Position numbers and translations under genes: made by a program. This document shows positions 1 through 6,631 of a stretch of DNA of 11,490 nucleotides, piece by piece; the stretch's first letter is position 1, and each line of letters starts with the position of its first letter. Source of the DNA: JAAZIN01 sp033809435 (lineage in GTDB: Bacteria > Bacillota > Dethiobacteria > DTU022). The stretch spans positions 1 through 11,490 of the forward strand of contig JAPXLS010000062.1 of NCBI GenBank assembly GCA_033809435.1. The letters are read 5' to 3'. The notes below the pieces were generated by a model. The model saw only the letters and a list, made by a program, of their open reading frames with translations. It had not been told where the DNA came from and made no database searches.

Positions 1-147
1 GTGATGCGCGTGGTACGGGAGCTTTCGGAAAGGGTGATCGTTATGAATTACGGACAAAAACTTTGCGAGGGCTGTTATGGAGATGTGATCAGTGACGAAA
101 GGGTGGTTGAGGCCTATTTGGGGCGAGGGGAGTTGGGTGCATCATGA
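1..147 (+). CDS. livG: High-affinity branched-chain amino acid ABC transporter ATP-binding protein, LivG type (C-terminal fragment)
   Basis: The frame is open from the first base and encodes 48 residues ending ...VVEAYLGRGELGAS before TGA at 145-147. This matches the C-terminal end of LivG-family ATPases: a strand ending in VIVMNYG, then a turn with 'LCEG', then a conserved 'V.EAYLG' tail. The nucleotide-binding motifs lie outside the window. The stop codon overlaps the start of the next gene in an ATGA junction, so the two ATPases should be translationally coupled and would form the heterodimeric nucleotide-binding pair of one importer. The family call rests on the tail plus the context of livF and a Liv-type binding protein. 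The transported substrate cannot be read from this fragment. Confidence 0.85.
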   Translation: MMRVVRELSERVIVMNYGQKLCEGCYGDVISDERVVEAYLGRGELGAS

Positions 148-863
148 AGATCCCCCTTTTGGAGGTCACAGATCTGTCAGGCGGCTATGGATTACTGCAG
201 GTGATCTGGAATCTAAATTTTATCGTTCGAGCCGGGGAGATCGTCTGCCTGATCGGGGCCAATGGTGCCGGTAAAACAACTACTTTAAGATTGCTTTCGG
301 GGTTGGAGAAACCCATGGGGGGAGAAATAAAATTTCAAGGCGTTTCCATAGCCAGCCGGTCGCCGGCGCGCATAGCCAGGCTCGGGATGGCCCATGTGCC
401 CGAAGGCAGAAGACTTTTTGGCTTGATGACTGTTCAAGAAAATCTGGAGGTTGGTGCGAATTGTTCTTCGGAAGCCTGGCAAAAGAGGGATGCCATGATG
501 GACTACATATTTACCCTATTTCCCATTCTCAAGGAAAGGTCCACCCAGTTGGCAGGGACCCTCTCCGGCGGCGAACAGCAGATGCTCGCGATATCCAGGG
601 CCTTGATGACTTGTCCCTGTCTGCTATTGGTGGATGAACCTTCCATGGGGTTGGCGCCTTCTGTTGTAGAAAATGTATTCAGGGCTCTTAAGGAGGTGGT
701 TGAGACCGGCGTAGCTATTTTTCTGATCGAGCAAGATGTGCAGCGCAGTTTGAAGCTGGCAGAGCGGGGTTATGTATTGGAGAATGGTCAGATTGTGGCT
801 CAGGGTACAAGTTCGGAATTGATGGAAAACGAAGAAATAAAAAAGGCGTATCTGGCAGTTTGA
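144..863 (+). CDS. livF: Branched-chain amino acid-type ABC transporter ATP-binding protein LivF
   Basis: A 239-residue cytoplasmic ATPase of the LivF family, full length for the family (about 235-240). Visible motifs are Walker A GANGAGKTT (38-46), the PEGRR/LFGLMTVQENL stretch (86-101) typical of LivF around the Q-loop, the ABC signature LSGGEQQ (140-146) and Walker B LLLVDEPS (160-167). The switch position reads LIEQD (194-198), with Gln in place of the usual His; from family knowledge this is normal in LivF. The tail, ERGYVLENGQIV then KKAYLAV, is also typical. The ATG start overlaps the livG stop (ATGA), so it belongs to the same operon. It would power import of leucine, isoleucine, valine or a related amide or amino acid. 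The permeases LivH and LivM should lie upstream, outside the window. Confidence 0.95.
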   Translation: MKIPLLEVTDLSGGYGLLQVIWNLNFIVRAGEIVCLIGANGAGKTTTLRLLSGLEKPMGGEIKFQGVSIASRSPARIARLGMAHVPEGRRLFGLMTVQENLEVGANCSSEAWQKRDAMMDYIFTLFPILKERSTQLAGTLSGGEQQMLAISRALMTCPCLLLVDEPSMGLAPSVVENVFRALKEVVETGVAIFLIEQDVQRSLKLAERGYVLENGQIVAQGTSSELMENEEIKKAYLAV

Positions 864-899
864 AATTCGTAATCAGTAAATAACTGGGGAGGGCTGAAC

Positions 900-2117
900 G
901 TGCAAAAAAGATGGTTGGCGATCTTGACACTTATTTGCGTATTTACCCTTGTGTTGTCGGGCTGTGGAGGGGAAAAGGAACCGCCAGGAGCGACGGGTGA
1001 ACCCGTTAAGATCGGGATCATTATTCCCCTTTCCGGATCGGCTGCAGATTCCGGTCAGCAAATGCGCAACGGGTATCTGACCGCCCTGCATGAGATCGAA
1101 AAAAACGGTTGGATTCTGGATGGCAGGGAAGTTAAGTTGATTTTTGAAGACGGCAAGGGGGACCCCACCACAGCGGTGGCGGCCCTGGAGAAACTGGTCA
1201 CCCGGGACAATACAGAGATCATCCTTGGGACAATCTCAAGTACTGTTGATGTTGCACTGGCGGAGCCCATGTCACGCTATGAACCTATTTTCGGCTGCAC
1301 CGGGGGTGCCTCATCATCGGTGGAAGAGGCTTTTGGAGATGCCAAATGGTTTTTCCATTATCATCCCTGGGAATATGACAATGTGAGATCTTTGGGTGAA
1401 ACCATGATCGAGGTCGGTGGGCCCGGCAAAATGGTGCTTGCCTATGAAGACGGCATATTCGGTACAAGCAACATAGAGATGATCAAAGAAATATTGATAC
1501 CCCAGGGCTTTGAATTGGCCAAAACCCTGCCATTTAAAAGCGGCAGCGCGGATCTGAGTTCCGTGCTGACGCAGGCCAAAAACACCGATCACGATTACTT
1601 CATCTGGATTGGCTATCCGGCAGATGCCACCACGATGGCTTCACAGATGAAAGAGATCAACTATGCTCCCAAATTAACCGTTGGGTATACACCCGGGTGG
1701 CCTGATGGCTTTGGCGATCTTGCCGAGGGTGAATATATGACTGCCCTCGGCATGTGGAGCCCGACCATTCCCAATGACGCAACACGGAATTTCGTTGAAG
1801 ACTACACTGCAGTTGTCGGAGAAGCGCCCCAAACTTATTGGGCCGCCATGGCTTATATCAACTTGTTAACCATGGCCGATGCAATTGATAAGGCAGGGAG
1901 CACTGAGAAGGAAGCTATAATTGCCGCTCTGGAGGACGGTTCCTGGGAAACACCCCTGGGCGCCCTCAAATTCCATCAAAGCAGGGTTTCACCGCATGCC
2001 GGTTTTGATTACCAGGTACTTATGCAATGGCGGGAAGGCAAACTGGAAGTAATTTCACCGGAAGAACTAGCTACAGTCGAACCAGTTTTTCCTGTACCGA
2101 CATGGAATGACAGATAG
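900..2117 (+). CDS. ABC transporter substrate-binding lipoprotein (LivJ/LivK-like, periplasmic-binding fold type I)
   Basis: A 405-residue extracytoplasmic solute-binding protein. The start is GTG at 900, preceded by a GGGGAGGG site. Residues 1-22 form a lipoprotein signal peptide: positive MQKR, a hydrophobic core, then lipobox LSGC with the lipidated cysteine at 22. The mature part opens with VKIGIIIPLSG, the hallmark of the Peripla_BP_6 (Leu/Ile/Val-binding) family. Serine/threonine-rich turns near residues 119-140 (ISST and GGASSS) sit where LivJ-type proteins bind the ligand's alpha-carboxylate and amino groups. The gene lies 36 bases after livF and is probably in the same transcript, acting as the ligand receptor. 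Substrates in this family include branched-chain amino acids, amides, urea and aromatic acids, so I leave the substrate open. Confidence 0.9.
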   Translation: MQKRWLAILTLICVFTLVLSGCGGEKEPPGATGEPVKIGIIIPLSGSAADSGQQMRNGYLTALHEIEKNGWILDGREVKLIFEDGKGDPTTAVAALEKLVTRDNTEIILGTISSTVDVALAEPMSRYEPIFGCTGGASSSVEEAFGDAKWFFHYHPWEYDNVRSLGETMIEVGGPGKMVLAYEDGIFGTSNIEMIKEILIPQGFELAKTLPFKSGSADLSSVLTQAKNTDHDYFIWIGYPADATTMASQMKEINYAPKLTVGYTPGWPDGFGDLAEGEYMTALGMWSPTIPNDATRNFVEDYTAVVGEAPQTYWAAMAYINLLTMADAIDKAGSTEKEAIIAALEDGSWETPLGALKFHQSRVSPHAGFDYQVLMQWREGKLEVISPEELATVEPVFPVPTWNDR

Positions 2118-2123
2118 TATGGC

Positions 2124-2155
2124 AGGCCGGTCCGGGGAATACCACGGACCGGCCT
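2124..2155. terminator. Hairpin between convergent genes, probable bidirectional terminator
   Basis: A perfect 11-bp inverted repeat, AGGCCGGTCCG (2124-2134) and CGGACCGGCCT (2145-2155), has a 10-base loop. It starts 6 bases after the stop of the binding protein and lies 30 bases beyond the stop of the convergent carboxypeptidase gene. Neither side has a real U-tract, so it is not a textbook intrinsic terminator. Its position makes a shared 3'-end role the best reading. Confidence 0.6.
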
Positions 2156-2185
2156 ATTCTCCATGTCAAATAGTATCCGTCACAT

Positions 2186-3373
2186 TTAAAAGGGCCAGAC
2201 CCGCTGCCACAGGCCGGCAAAGAAATCACCTGTCTGCCGCAGCACATTCGGCACAAAGCCGAGCCGCTTCAAACTTTCCCCCGCCATAAGCTCAATTTCG
2301 GCCACAAGTTCCCCATCCTGATCTTTCAAGAGCAGTGTACCGATAGCATCGCCCTCTTTAACCGGTGCGGACACTGCATCGGGCAGATCAAACTCCTCCC
2401 GGATCTTGAAGCTGCTGTCATTGACCGGGACCACGGCCTGCACCGGTCCCGCAGCGACGAGCGCCAGCTCCCTTTTCTGGCCGCGTTTCACCGGAACCCT
2501 GGTCACAACGTCATCCTCATCATGGAGGGTTTTCAAACTGTAATTGCGGAAACCGTAGTTCAGAAGCGCTTCGATGTCCTCCTGGCGCTGTTTCATACTG
2601 TCCGAGTGGAGCACCACACCGATGAGACGCATGTTTTGCTGCTTGCTCGTCCCGGCGATGCAGAAGCCGGCATTCGGGGTGCTGCCCGTCTTGATGCCGT
2701 CTGCGCCCGGGTAATTGCCGAGAAGGGGATTCAGGTTGAACTGGCGAATTTCATTAAAGGTAAATTCCTTTTCCGATTGAAAAGCGATTACCTCCGGCTG
2801 CGTGCGAAGCAGGTATGCGGCCAGGCGGGCTATATCGTACGCGCTCATATAGTGGTCTGGATCATCCATGCCATGGGGATTGGCAAAATGGCTGTTCTCC
2901 AGCCCCAGTTCGGCTGCACGGTCGTTCATGCGCTGGACAAAGAGTTCCACGGAACCGCTCAGATGCTCGGCCACGGCAATACAGGCGTCATTGGCAGAGA
3001 CGATATCTATGCCTTTGAGCAGATCTTTGAATGAAACCCGCTGCCCGATGTTCAGGAACATCTGCGATTCATCAGGGCCCGTTCTCCAGGCCCGCTCGCT
3101 GACGGTGACCGTGGTGTCCCAGTTGACATGTCCCGCTTCAAGGTCTTCCATGGCCAGAAGCAGGGTCATCACCTTGGTGATGCTGGCCGGGGGCCGCGGT
3201 GTGTGGGCATCTTTTTCATAGAGCAGCGTTCCGTTTACCGCATCGATGAGCACGGCGCTGTCTGCATTAAGTTCAAGTTCAATGTCCGGCGCCGCAAGGG
3301 CCGGCAGGGCGAGGGCCTGCAGCAGGAGAAAGACGATTACAAAACAGGTTACTCTCTTGTTTAGTGCATGCAT
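2186..3373 (-). CDS. D-alanyl-D-alanine carboxypeptidase (PBP5/DacF-type, peptidase S11)
   Basis: A serine D,D-carboxypeptidase that removes the terminal D-Ala from peptidoglycan pentapeptides outside the membrane. I start it at ATG 3373 (395 residues) because a GGGGAGG site lies about 11 bases upstream and a signal peptide follows at once: MHALNKR, a hydrophobic core, cleavage after ALPALA near residue 27. An in-frame ATG at 3442 would add 23 residues without such a site. Catalytic motifs are complete: SITK (64-67, nucleophile Ser64 and Lys67), SAN (126-128) and KTG (228-230). A C-terminal PBP5_C-like beta domain follows (about 265-360), then an aromatic, basic end (GLWQRVWPF) that could form the amphipathic membrane anchor. 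The gene is convergent with the ABC operon and divergent from the flavoprotein gene. DacF or DacB identity (cell wall versus spore cortex) cannot be decided here. Confidence 0.93.
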   Translation of the reverse strand: MHALNKRVTCFVIVFLLLQALALPALAAPDIELELNADSAVLIDAVNGTLLYEKDAHTPRPPASITKVMTLLLAMEDLEAGHVNWDTTVTVSERAWRTGPDESQMFLNIGQRVSFKDLLKGIDIVSANDACIAVAEHLSGSVELFVQRMNDRAAELGLENSHFANPHGMDDPDHYMSAYDIARLAAYLLRTQPEVIAFQSEKEFTFNEIRQFNLNPLLGNYPGADGIKTGSTPNAGFCIAGTSKQQNMRLIGVVLHSDSMKQRQEDIEALLNYGFRNYSLKTLHDEDDVVTRVPVKRGQKRELALVAAGPVQAVVPVNDSSFKIREEFDLPDAVSAPVKEGDAIGTLLLKDQDGELVAEIELMAGESLKRLGFVPNVLRQTGDFFAGLWQRVWPF

Positions 3374-3433
3374 ATGGTGAACTACCTCCCCAATGATGAT
3401 CTGTTTCAGTAATTTACAGAAAGGGTGTTTCAA

Positions 3434-4030
3434 TTGTTGCAAATAATTGGGCTAAACGGCAGTCCCAGAAAAGACGGCAGCACAGCTTACCTGCTCGAAC
3501 TGGCTCTGGAGAGCGCCCGCCGGGATGGAGCCGAAACGGAACTCATTCATGTCGAACCGTTGCTGCGTTCTCAAAAATACCCTTATTGTCGAGCCTGCTC
3601 CTCCCCCTGCACCGGAGCCTGCTACCGGGGAACCGACCTTGAGCAGGCTTTTCTCCGGCTGGGCCGGGCCGACGCCATAATCGTGGGCAGCCCCGTCTAC
3701 TTTGGCACCATATCGGCTCCTCTGAAGGGGTTCTGGGACAAAACCCGCAAGCTTCGCACCTCACTGGCACTGCTCAACACTGTCGGGGCCGCTGTCACTA
3801 CCGGCGGCGCTGTTTTTGGCGGCCAGGAGACTACCCTGAAAGCGCTGCACGATATGATGCTGGTGCAGGGAATGCTCCTTGTCGGCGACGGCCATGCCTC
3901 CGCCGACGCCGGGCACCAGGGGTGCTGTGCGCAGGCCCCCGCCCGGGAGGACAAATTTGCAATCAGCCGGGTGGAGATCCTGGCCCGGCGGGTAGTCGAG
4001 GTGGCCCGATGCACCGCCGCCCTGCGCTAA
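3434..4030 (+). CDS. Flavodoxin-fold NAD(P)H-dependent FMN reductase / iron-sulfur flavoprotein-like protein
   Basis: About 198 residues with the FMN-binding flavodoxin-like fold. The N-terminus reads IIGLNGSPRKDGST, the phosphate-binding loop of NADPH-dependent FMN reductases and Isf proteins. VGSPVYFGTISAPLKGFWDKT (about 84-105) is the conserved second flavin loop, and TTGGAVFGGQETT is a third. Between them lies a cysteine cluster with spacing C-x2-C-x3-C-x3-C (residues 52, 55, 59, 63 from the TTG start), which could carry a [4Fe-4S] cluster as in archaeal and clostridial iron-sulfur flavoproteins, though the spacing is not the classical one. The start is uncertain: GTG at 3425 lies inside the AGAAAGGGTG ribosome-binding stretch, so TTG 3434 or TTG 3437 fits better. 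It is divergent from the carboxypeptidase gene across about 60 bases. The physiological electron partner is unknown. Confidence 0.8.
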   Translation: MLQIIGLNGSPRKDGSTAYLLELALESARRDGAETELIHVEPLLRSQKYPYCRACSSPCTGACYRGTDLEQAFLRLGRADAIIVGSPVYFGTISAPLKGFWDKTRKLRTSLALLNTVGAAVTTGGAVFGGQETTLKALHDMMLVQGMLLVGDGHASADAGHQGCCAQAPAREDKFAISRVEILARRVVEVARCTAALR

Positions 4031-4206
4031 AGTCAATACTGTTTGCCATACCGTTGTTCATTCGTTACAGAGGGGGGAAATCCTTTAAGAAAAATCTGCC
4101 GGGAAACATAAATAAATAGATTTTAATATGCCGTCGGAAAGGAATAATGGATCAAACCGCGAAATATTACAAATGTAAACCTTTTTAAGACAAGGAGTGA
4201 TTATTC

Positions 4207-6294
4207 TTGACCCAGCATAATGACCTGGCCACTATAGACAATCTTACCCCACCCTGTCAAGTAGCCTGCCCTTTGCACCAGGATGTTCGCGACTATCTTC
4301 TGGCCATCGCCACGGGTGACTTTGACCTGGCGCTGGCGATCATCAAAGAGACCAATCCGCTTCCCTCCATTTGTGGAACCATCTGTGCGCATCATTGTGA
4401 AGATGAATGCCGCCGCCATGACGTGGATCAGCCGCCGTCGATTCGCGGACTGAAGCGCTTTGCCGTGGAAAACAGCAAGGCAAAGGCGCCCCCGTCGGAT
4501 ATCGCCCGCGGCTCAAGAGGAAAGGTCGCGGTAATCGGCGGCGGCCCTGCCGGCCTGACCGCAGCTTATGACCTGGCCCGGCAGGGCTGCGCGGTGACCG
4601 TTTATGACCGTGAGCCCTACATGGGCGGTGCGGTGCGCCACTACATTCCCCTGTACCGCCTTCCCGACGGTGTTATCGACCAGGATGTTGAAGAGATCGC
4701 CGAACAGGGAGTGGAATTCAAGACCGGTTTTGAACTAGGCCGCAATCTTTCCGTGGATCAGCTCCAGGAAGAGGGCTACCAGGCCGTACTCATTGCTCTG
4801 GGGCTTCCGGTGAGCCGCGGCCTGGACATACCCGGCGCCGACGGAGAAGACATCCTCTACGCCCTGACTTTCCTGAAGGAGGTCAAGAGAGATAATTTCC
4901 GCTTCGAGGGAAATCCCACCGTCATCGTTGTTGGCGGCGGCAATGTGGCCATGGATGTGGCCCGCTCCGCCGTGCGCTGCGGAGCCGCCGGGGTCAAGGT
5001 GGTCTGCCTGGAATCTGCAGACGAGATGCCCGCCTTCCCCTGGGAAATCGAGGAGGCCAAAGAGGAGGGCGTAGAATTTACCAACTGTTGCGGGCCCAAT
5101 GCCATCATCAGGGAAAATGGCAAAATCACCGGCCTTCAGACCATAGAGTGCTGCTCCGTATTTGACGAATCAGGAAGGTTCAACCCTACCTACAACAAGG
5201 AGAACAAGGGGCTTGTTACCGGAGATCTCGTCATATTCTCCATCGGGCAGGGCGGTGATCCGGAGCCGCTGAAAGGTCAGATCGATCTGGATGAGCGCGG
5301 GCGCGCAGTTTTTGATCCCGGGACCATGCGCACCAGCCGGCCCGGTGTTTTCGCCTGCGGTGAAATGGTTACCGGTCCGGGAACGGCGGTGCAGTCCATG
5401 CAGAACGGCCGGGTGGCGGCGCTGGCCATCCTGGCCCATCTCGACGGAAAGACCTTTGACCGGGCCGCTCTGGAAGAGCCCGTTGCCCTGGAGAAGCTCG
5501 ACCCCGCCGTGGCCGAGAAAATTACCCGCGTGGAGCGCCATGCCATTCCCATGCTGGCGCCTGCAGAGAGAGTCAAGCATTTCAAGCAGGCCGAGCTCGG
5601 CTATGATGCCATTACCGCCATCAACGAGGCCCGCCGTTGCCTGACCTGTCTGGCCGGGGCGGAGCGGATTGATGACCTCTGCGCGAATTGCCTTACCTGT
5701 GTACGCATCTGCCCCTATGATGTGCCGGTGGTCAATGAGGACGGGACCGTAAGCATACGCACCGAGCAGTGCCAGGCCTGCGGACTCTGTCTCTCCATCT
5801 GCCCGGCTTACGCTATCCAGTTCCGCGCGCCGCTTGTTGAAGAGGCTGCAGCAGCCATAGAACCGGCGGTGAAGGATCTTTTGCAGCGGGCCAAGGGCGC
5901 CCCGGTGGCGCTGGCCATTACCTGCGGCTACGGCCCCTTTGCACTACCCGAGGTTACTGCTTTCAAAGCCGACAACCTGGCAGTGGTAAGATACCCCTGT
6001 GTGGCCAAGGTAGATACAGTCCACCTGCTCAAGGCCATGGAGCTGGGCGTGGACGGCATCATCGTTGTCGGCTGCAAGGAAGATGAACTTGCAGCCTGTC
6101 CGCACAAGGATGCCGCCGGCTGGGCCGAGAAGCGGATCAGCCATGTCAATGCCCTTCTGGAAGAGATGGGTCTGGGCGCCGGGCGCATTGTTTACCTCGA
6201 GCTGGCCTCATCCGAAGCCGGTGATTTCGGACGGGTCCTGGAGGAGGCGCTGGGGCAGCTCAAGGAGATGACCCCGTCACCGCTGCGCGTCTAA
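4207..6294 (+). CDS. GltD-like FAD-dependent NAD(P) oxidoreductase with two 4Fe-4S clusters and C-terminal MvhD/FlpD-like domain
   Basis: A 695-residue cytoplasmic redox protein starting at TTG 4207, six or so bases after AAGGAGTGA. Domains in order: an N-terminal dihydropyrimidine-dehydrogenase/GltD-type cysteine domain (C17, C21, C56, C60, C64, C68); an FAD-binding GGGPAG (111-116); an NAD(P)-binding GGGNVAMD (243-250); a closing flavin motif VFACGEMVTGPGTAVQSM (381-398); a pair of ferredoxin-type clusters (C492/495/498/502 and C522/525/528/532, each followed by Pro); and a C-terminal domain (about 565-682) resembling MvhD/FlpD, with conserved GVDGIIVVGCKEDE and E(R)K..R...L..LLEE(M)G. MvhD passes electrons between hydrogenase or formate dehydrogenase and heterodisulfide reductase-type complexes. 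I infer electron transfer between NAD(P)H, ferredoxin and another partner. No partner subunit is adjacent, and it appears monocistronic (terminator at 6328). The 176-base region before it is AT-rich with no convincing promoter. Confidence 0.88.
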   Translation: MTQHNDLATIDNLTPPCQVACPLHQDVRDYLLAIATGDFDLALAIIKETNPLPSICGTICAHHCEDECRRHDVDQPPSIRGLKRFAVENSKAKAPPSDIARGSRGKVAVIGGGPAGLTAAYDLARQGCAVTVYDREPYMGGAVRHYIPLYRLPDGVIDQDVEEIAEQGVEFKTGFELGRNLSVDQLQEEGYQAVLIALGLPVSRGLDIPGADGEDILYALTFLKEVKRDNFRFEGNPTVIVVGGGNVAMDVARSAVRCGAAGVKVVCLESADEMPAFPWEIEEAKEEGVEFTNCCGPNAIIRENGKITGLQTIECCSVFDESGRFNPTYNKENKGLVTGDLVIFSIGQGGDPEPLKGQIDLDERGRAVFDPGTMRTSRPGVFACGEMVTGPGTAVQSMQNGRVAALAILAHLDGKTFDRAALEEPVALEKLDPAVAEKITRVERHAIPMLAPAERVKHFKQAELGYDAITAINEARRCLTCLAGAERIDDLCANCLTCVRICPYDVPVVNEDGTVSIRTEQCQACGLCLSICPAYAIQFRAPLVEEAAAAIEPAVKDLLQRAKGAPVALAITCGYGPFALPEVTAFKADNLAVVRYPCVAKVDTVHLLKAMELGVDGIIVVGCKEDELAACPHKDAAGWAEKRISHVNALLEEMGLGAGRIVYLELASSEAGDFGRVLEEALGQLKEMTPSPLRV

Positions 6295-6327
6295 CAGATC
6301 AGGGCTCATGTTTGAAGAAAAATGTTG

Positions 6328-6362
6328 GGGCGGACTGCCCGAAAGGGCAGCCCGCCCTTTGT
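6328..6362 (+). terminator. Rho-independent terminator after the oxidoreductase gene
   Basis: GGGCGG-A-CTGCCC (6328-6340) pairs with GGGCAG-C-CCGCCC (6345-6357) around a GAAA tetraloop, giving a 13-position stem with one A/C mismatch. A short TTT follows. It lies 34 bases downstream of the stop codon at 6294. The stem is strong and the U-tract is short. Confidence 0.8.
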
Positions 6363-6562
6363 CGGAGGTGGGGCGGTATCAATATGTCACATTATGGCAA
6401 TAATATGGATGAACTTAGTAGCGTAATTTATCGGCTTAGGCAGGATTATCTCCCGGGGCGTAGAATATAGTGTTACAGAAAAATAGATCGACATGTTCAC
6501 GCAGGGAGGAGCGGTCCCGGACATTGTAGGATTGACGTTGAAAAATCGTTTATCCAGGGTTG
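6361..6562 (+). other. Non-coding stretch upstream of dnaG, possible leader or small RNA
   Basis: No convincing gene on either strand. A minus-strand frame at 6387-6638 is open but has no recognisable protein features and would run across the dnaG terminator and start. A weak -10-like TAGAAT (6461-6466) with a poor -35 (TAGGCA) 18 bases upstream is the best promoter I can see. A TTGACG at 6532-6537 has no matching -10. The stretch ends in the terminator at 6563-6600, so it may be a transcribed leader or a short RNA of about 130 bases. This is inference only. Confidence 0.35.
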
Positions 6563-6586
6563 CCTCGTCTCCGGGCATTGCGGGAT
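6514..6586 (+). repeat. Imperfect direct repeat pair before dnaG
   Basis: Copy 1 at 6514-6532 reads GTCCCGGACATTGTAGGAT. Copy 2 at about 6569-6586 reads CTCCGGGCATTGCGGGAT. They share CCGG-x-CATTG-xx-GGAT at identical spacing, about 54 bases apart. The second copy forms the loop and 3' arm of the terminator hairpin, so the first copy could compete for the same pairing partner. It may be coincidence or an old local duplication. Confidence 0.45.
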
Positions 6587-6600
6587 GAGGTTTTTCTTTC
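6563..6600 (+). terminator. Intrinsic terminator immediately upstream of dnaG
   Basis: CCTCGTCTC (6563-6571) pairs with GGGATGAGG (6582-6590) over 9 bp, including two G-U pairs, around a 10-base loop. TTTTTCTTTC follows at 6591-6600. This has the full form of a rho-independent terminator and ends only 31 bases before the dnaG start codon. It either ends a transcript from the 6361-6562 stretch or attenuates dnaG-rpoD. In E. coli a terminator precedes dnaG in the rpsU-dnaG-rpoD operon; rpsU is absent here. Confidence 0.75.
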
Positions 6601-6631
6601 TTCCGAACATCAAACAGGTTGGTGAAACAAT

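Noticed and set aside
2522..3364. Several long plus-strand frames opposite the carboxypeptidase gene
   Set aside because: They are antisense to a gene with all catalytic motifs intact, and their translations show no recognisable protein features or good ribosome binding sites.
3374..3442. Divergent promoter for the carboxypeptidase, TTGCAA ... TGTAAA on the minus strand
   Set aside because: Each element matches consensus at only four of six positions, and the -35 would lie inside the divergent gene. It is too weak to list.
4147..4188. Thirteen-residue frame (MDQTAKYYKCKPF) with an AAAGGA stretch before it, in the leader of the oxidoreductase gene
   Set aside because: It is too short, its site is only about four bases from the ATG, and no terminator or attenuator structure lies between it and the main gene. 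It has no codon pattern typical of a regulatory leader peptide.
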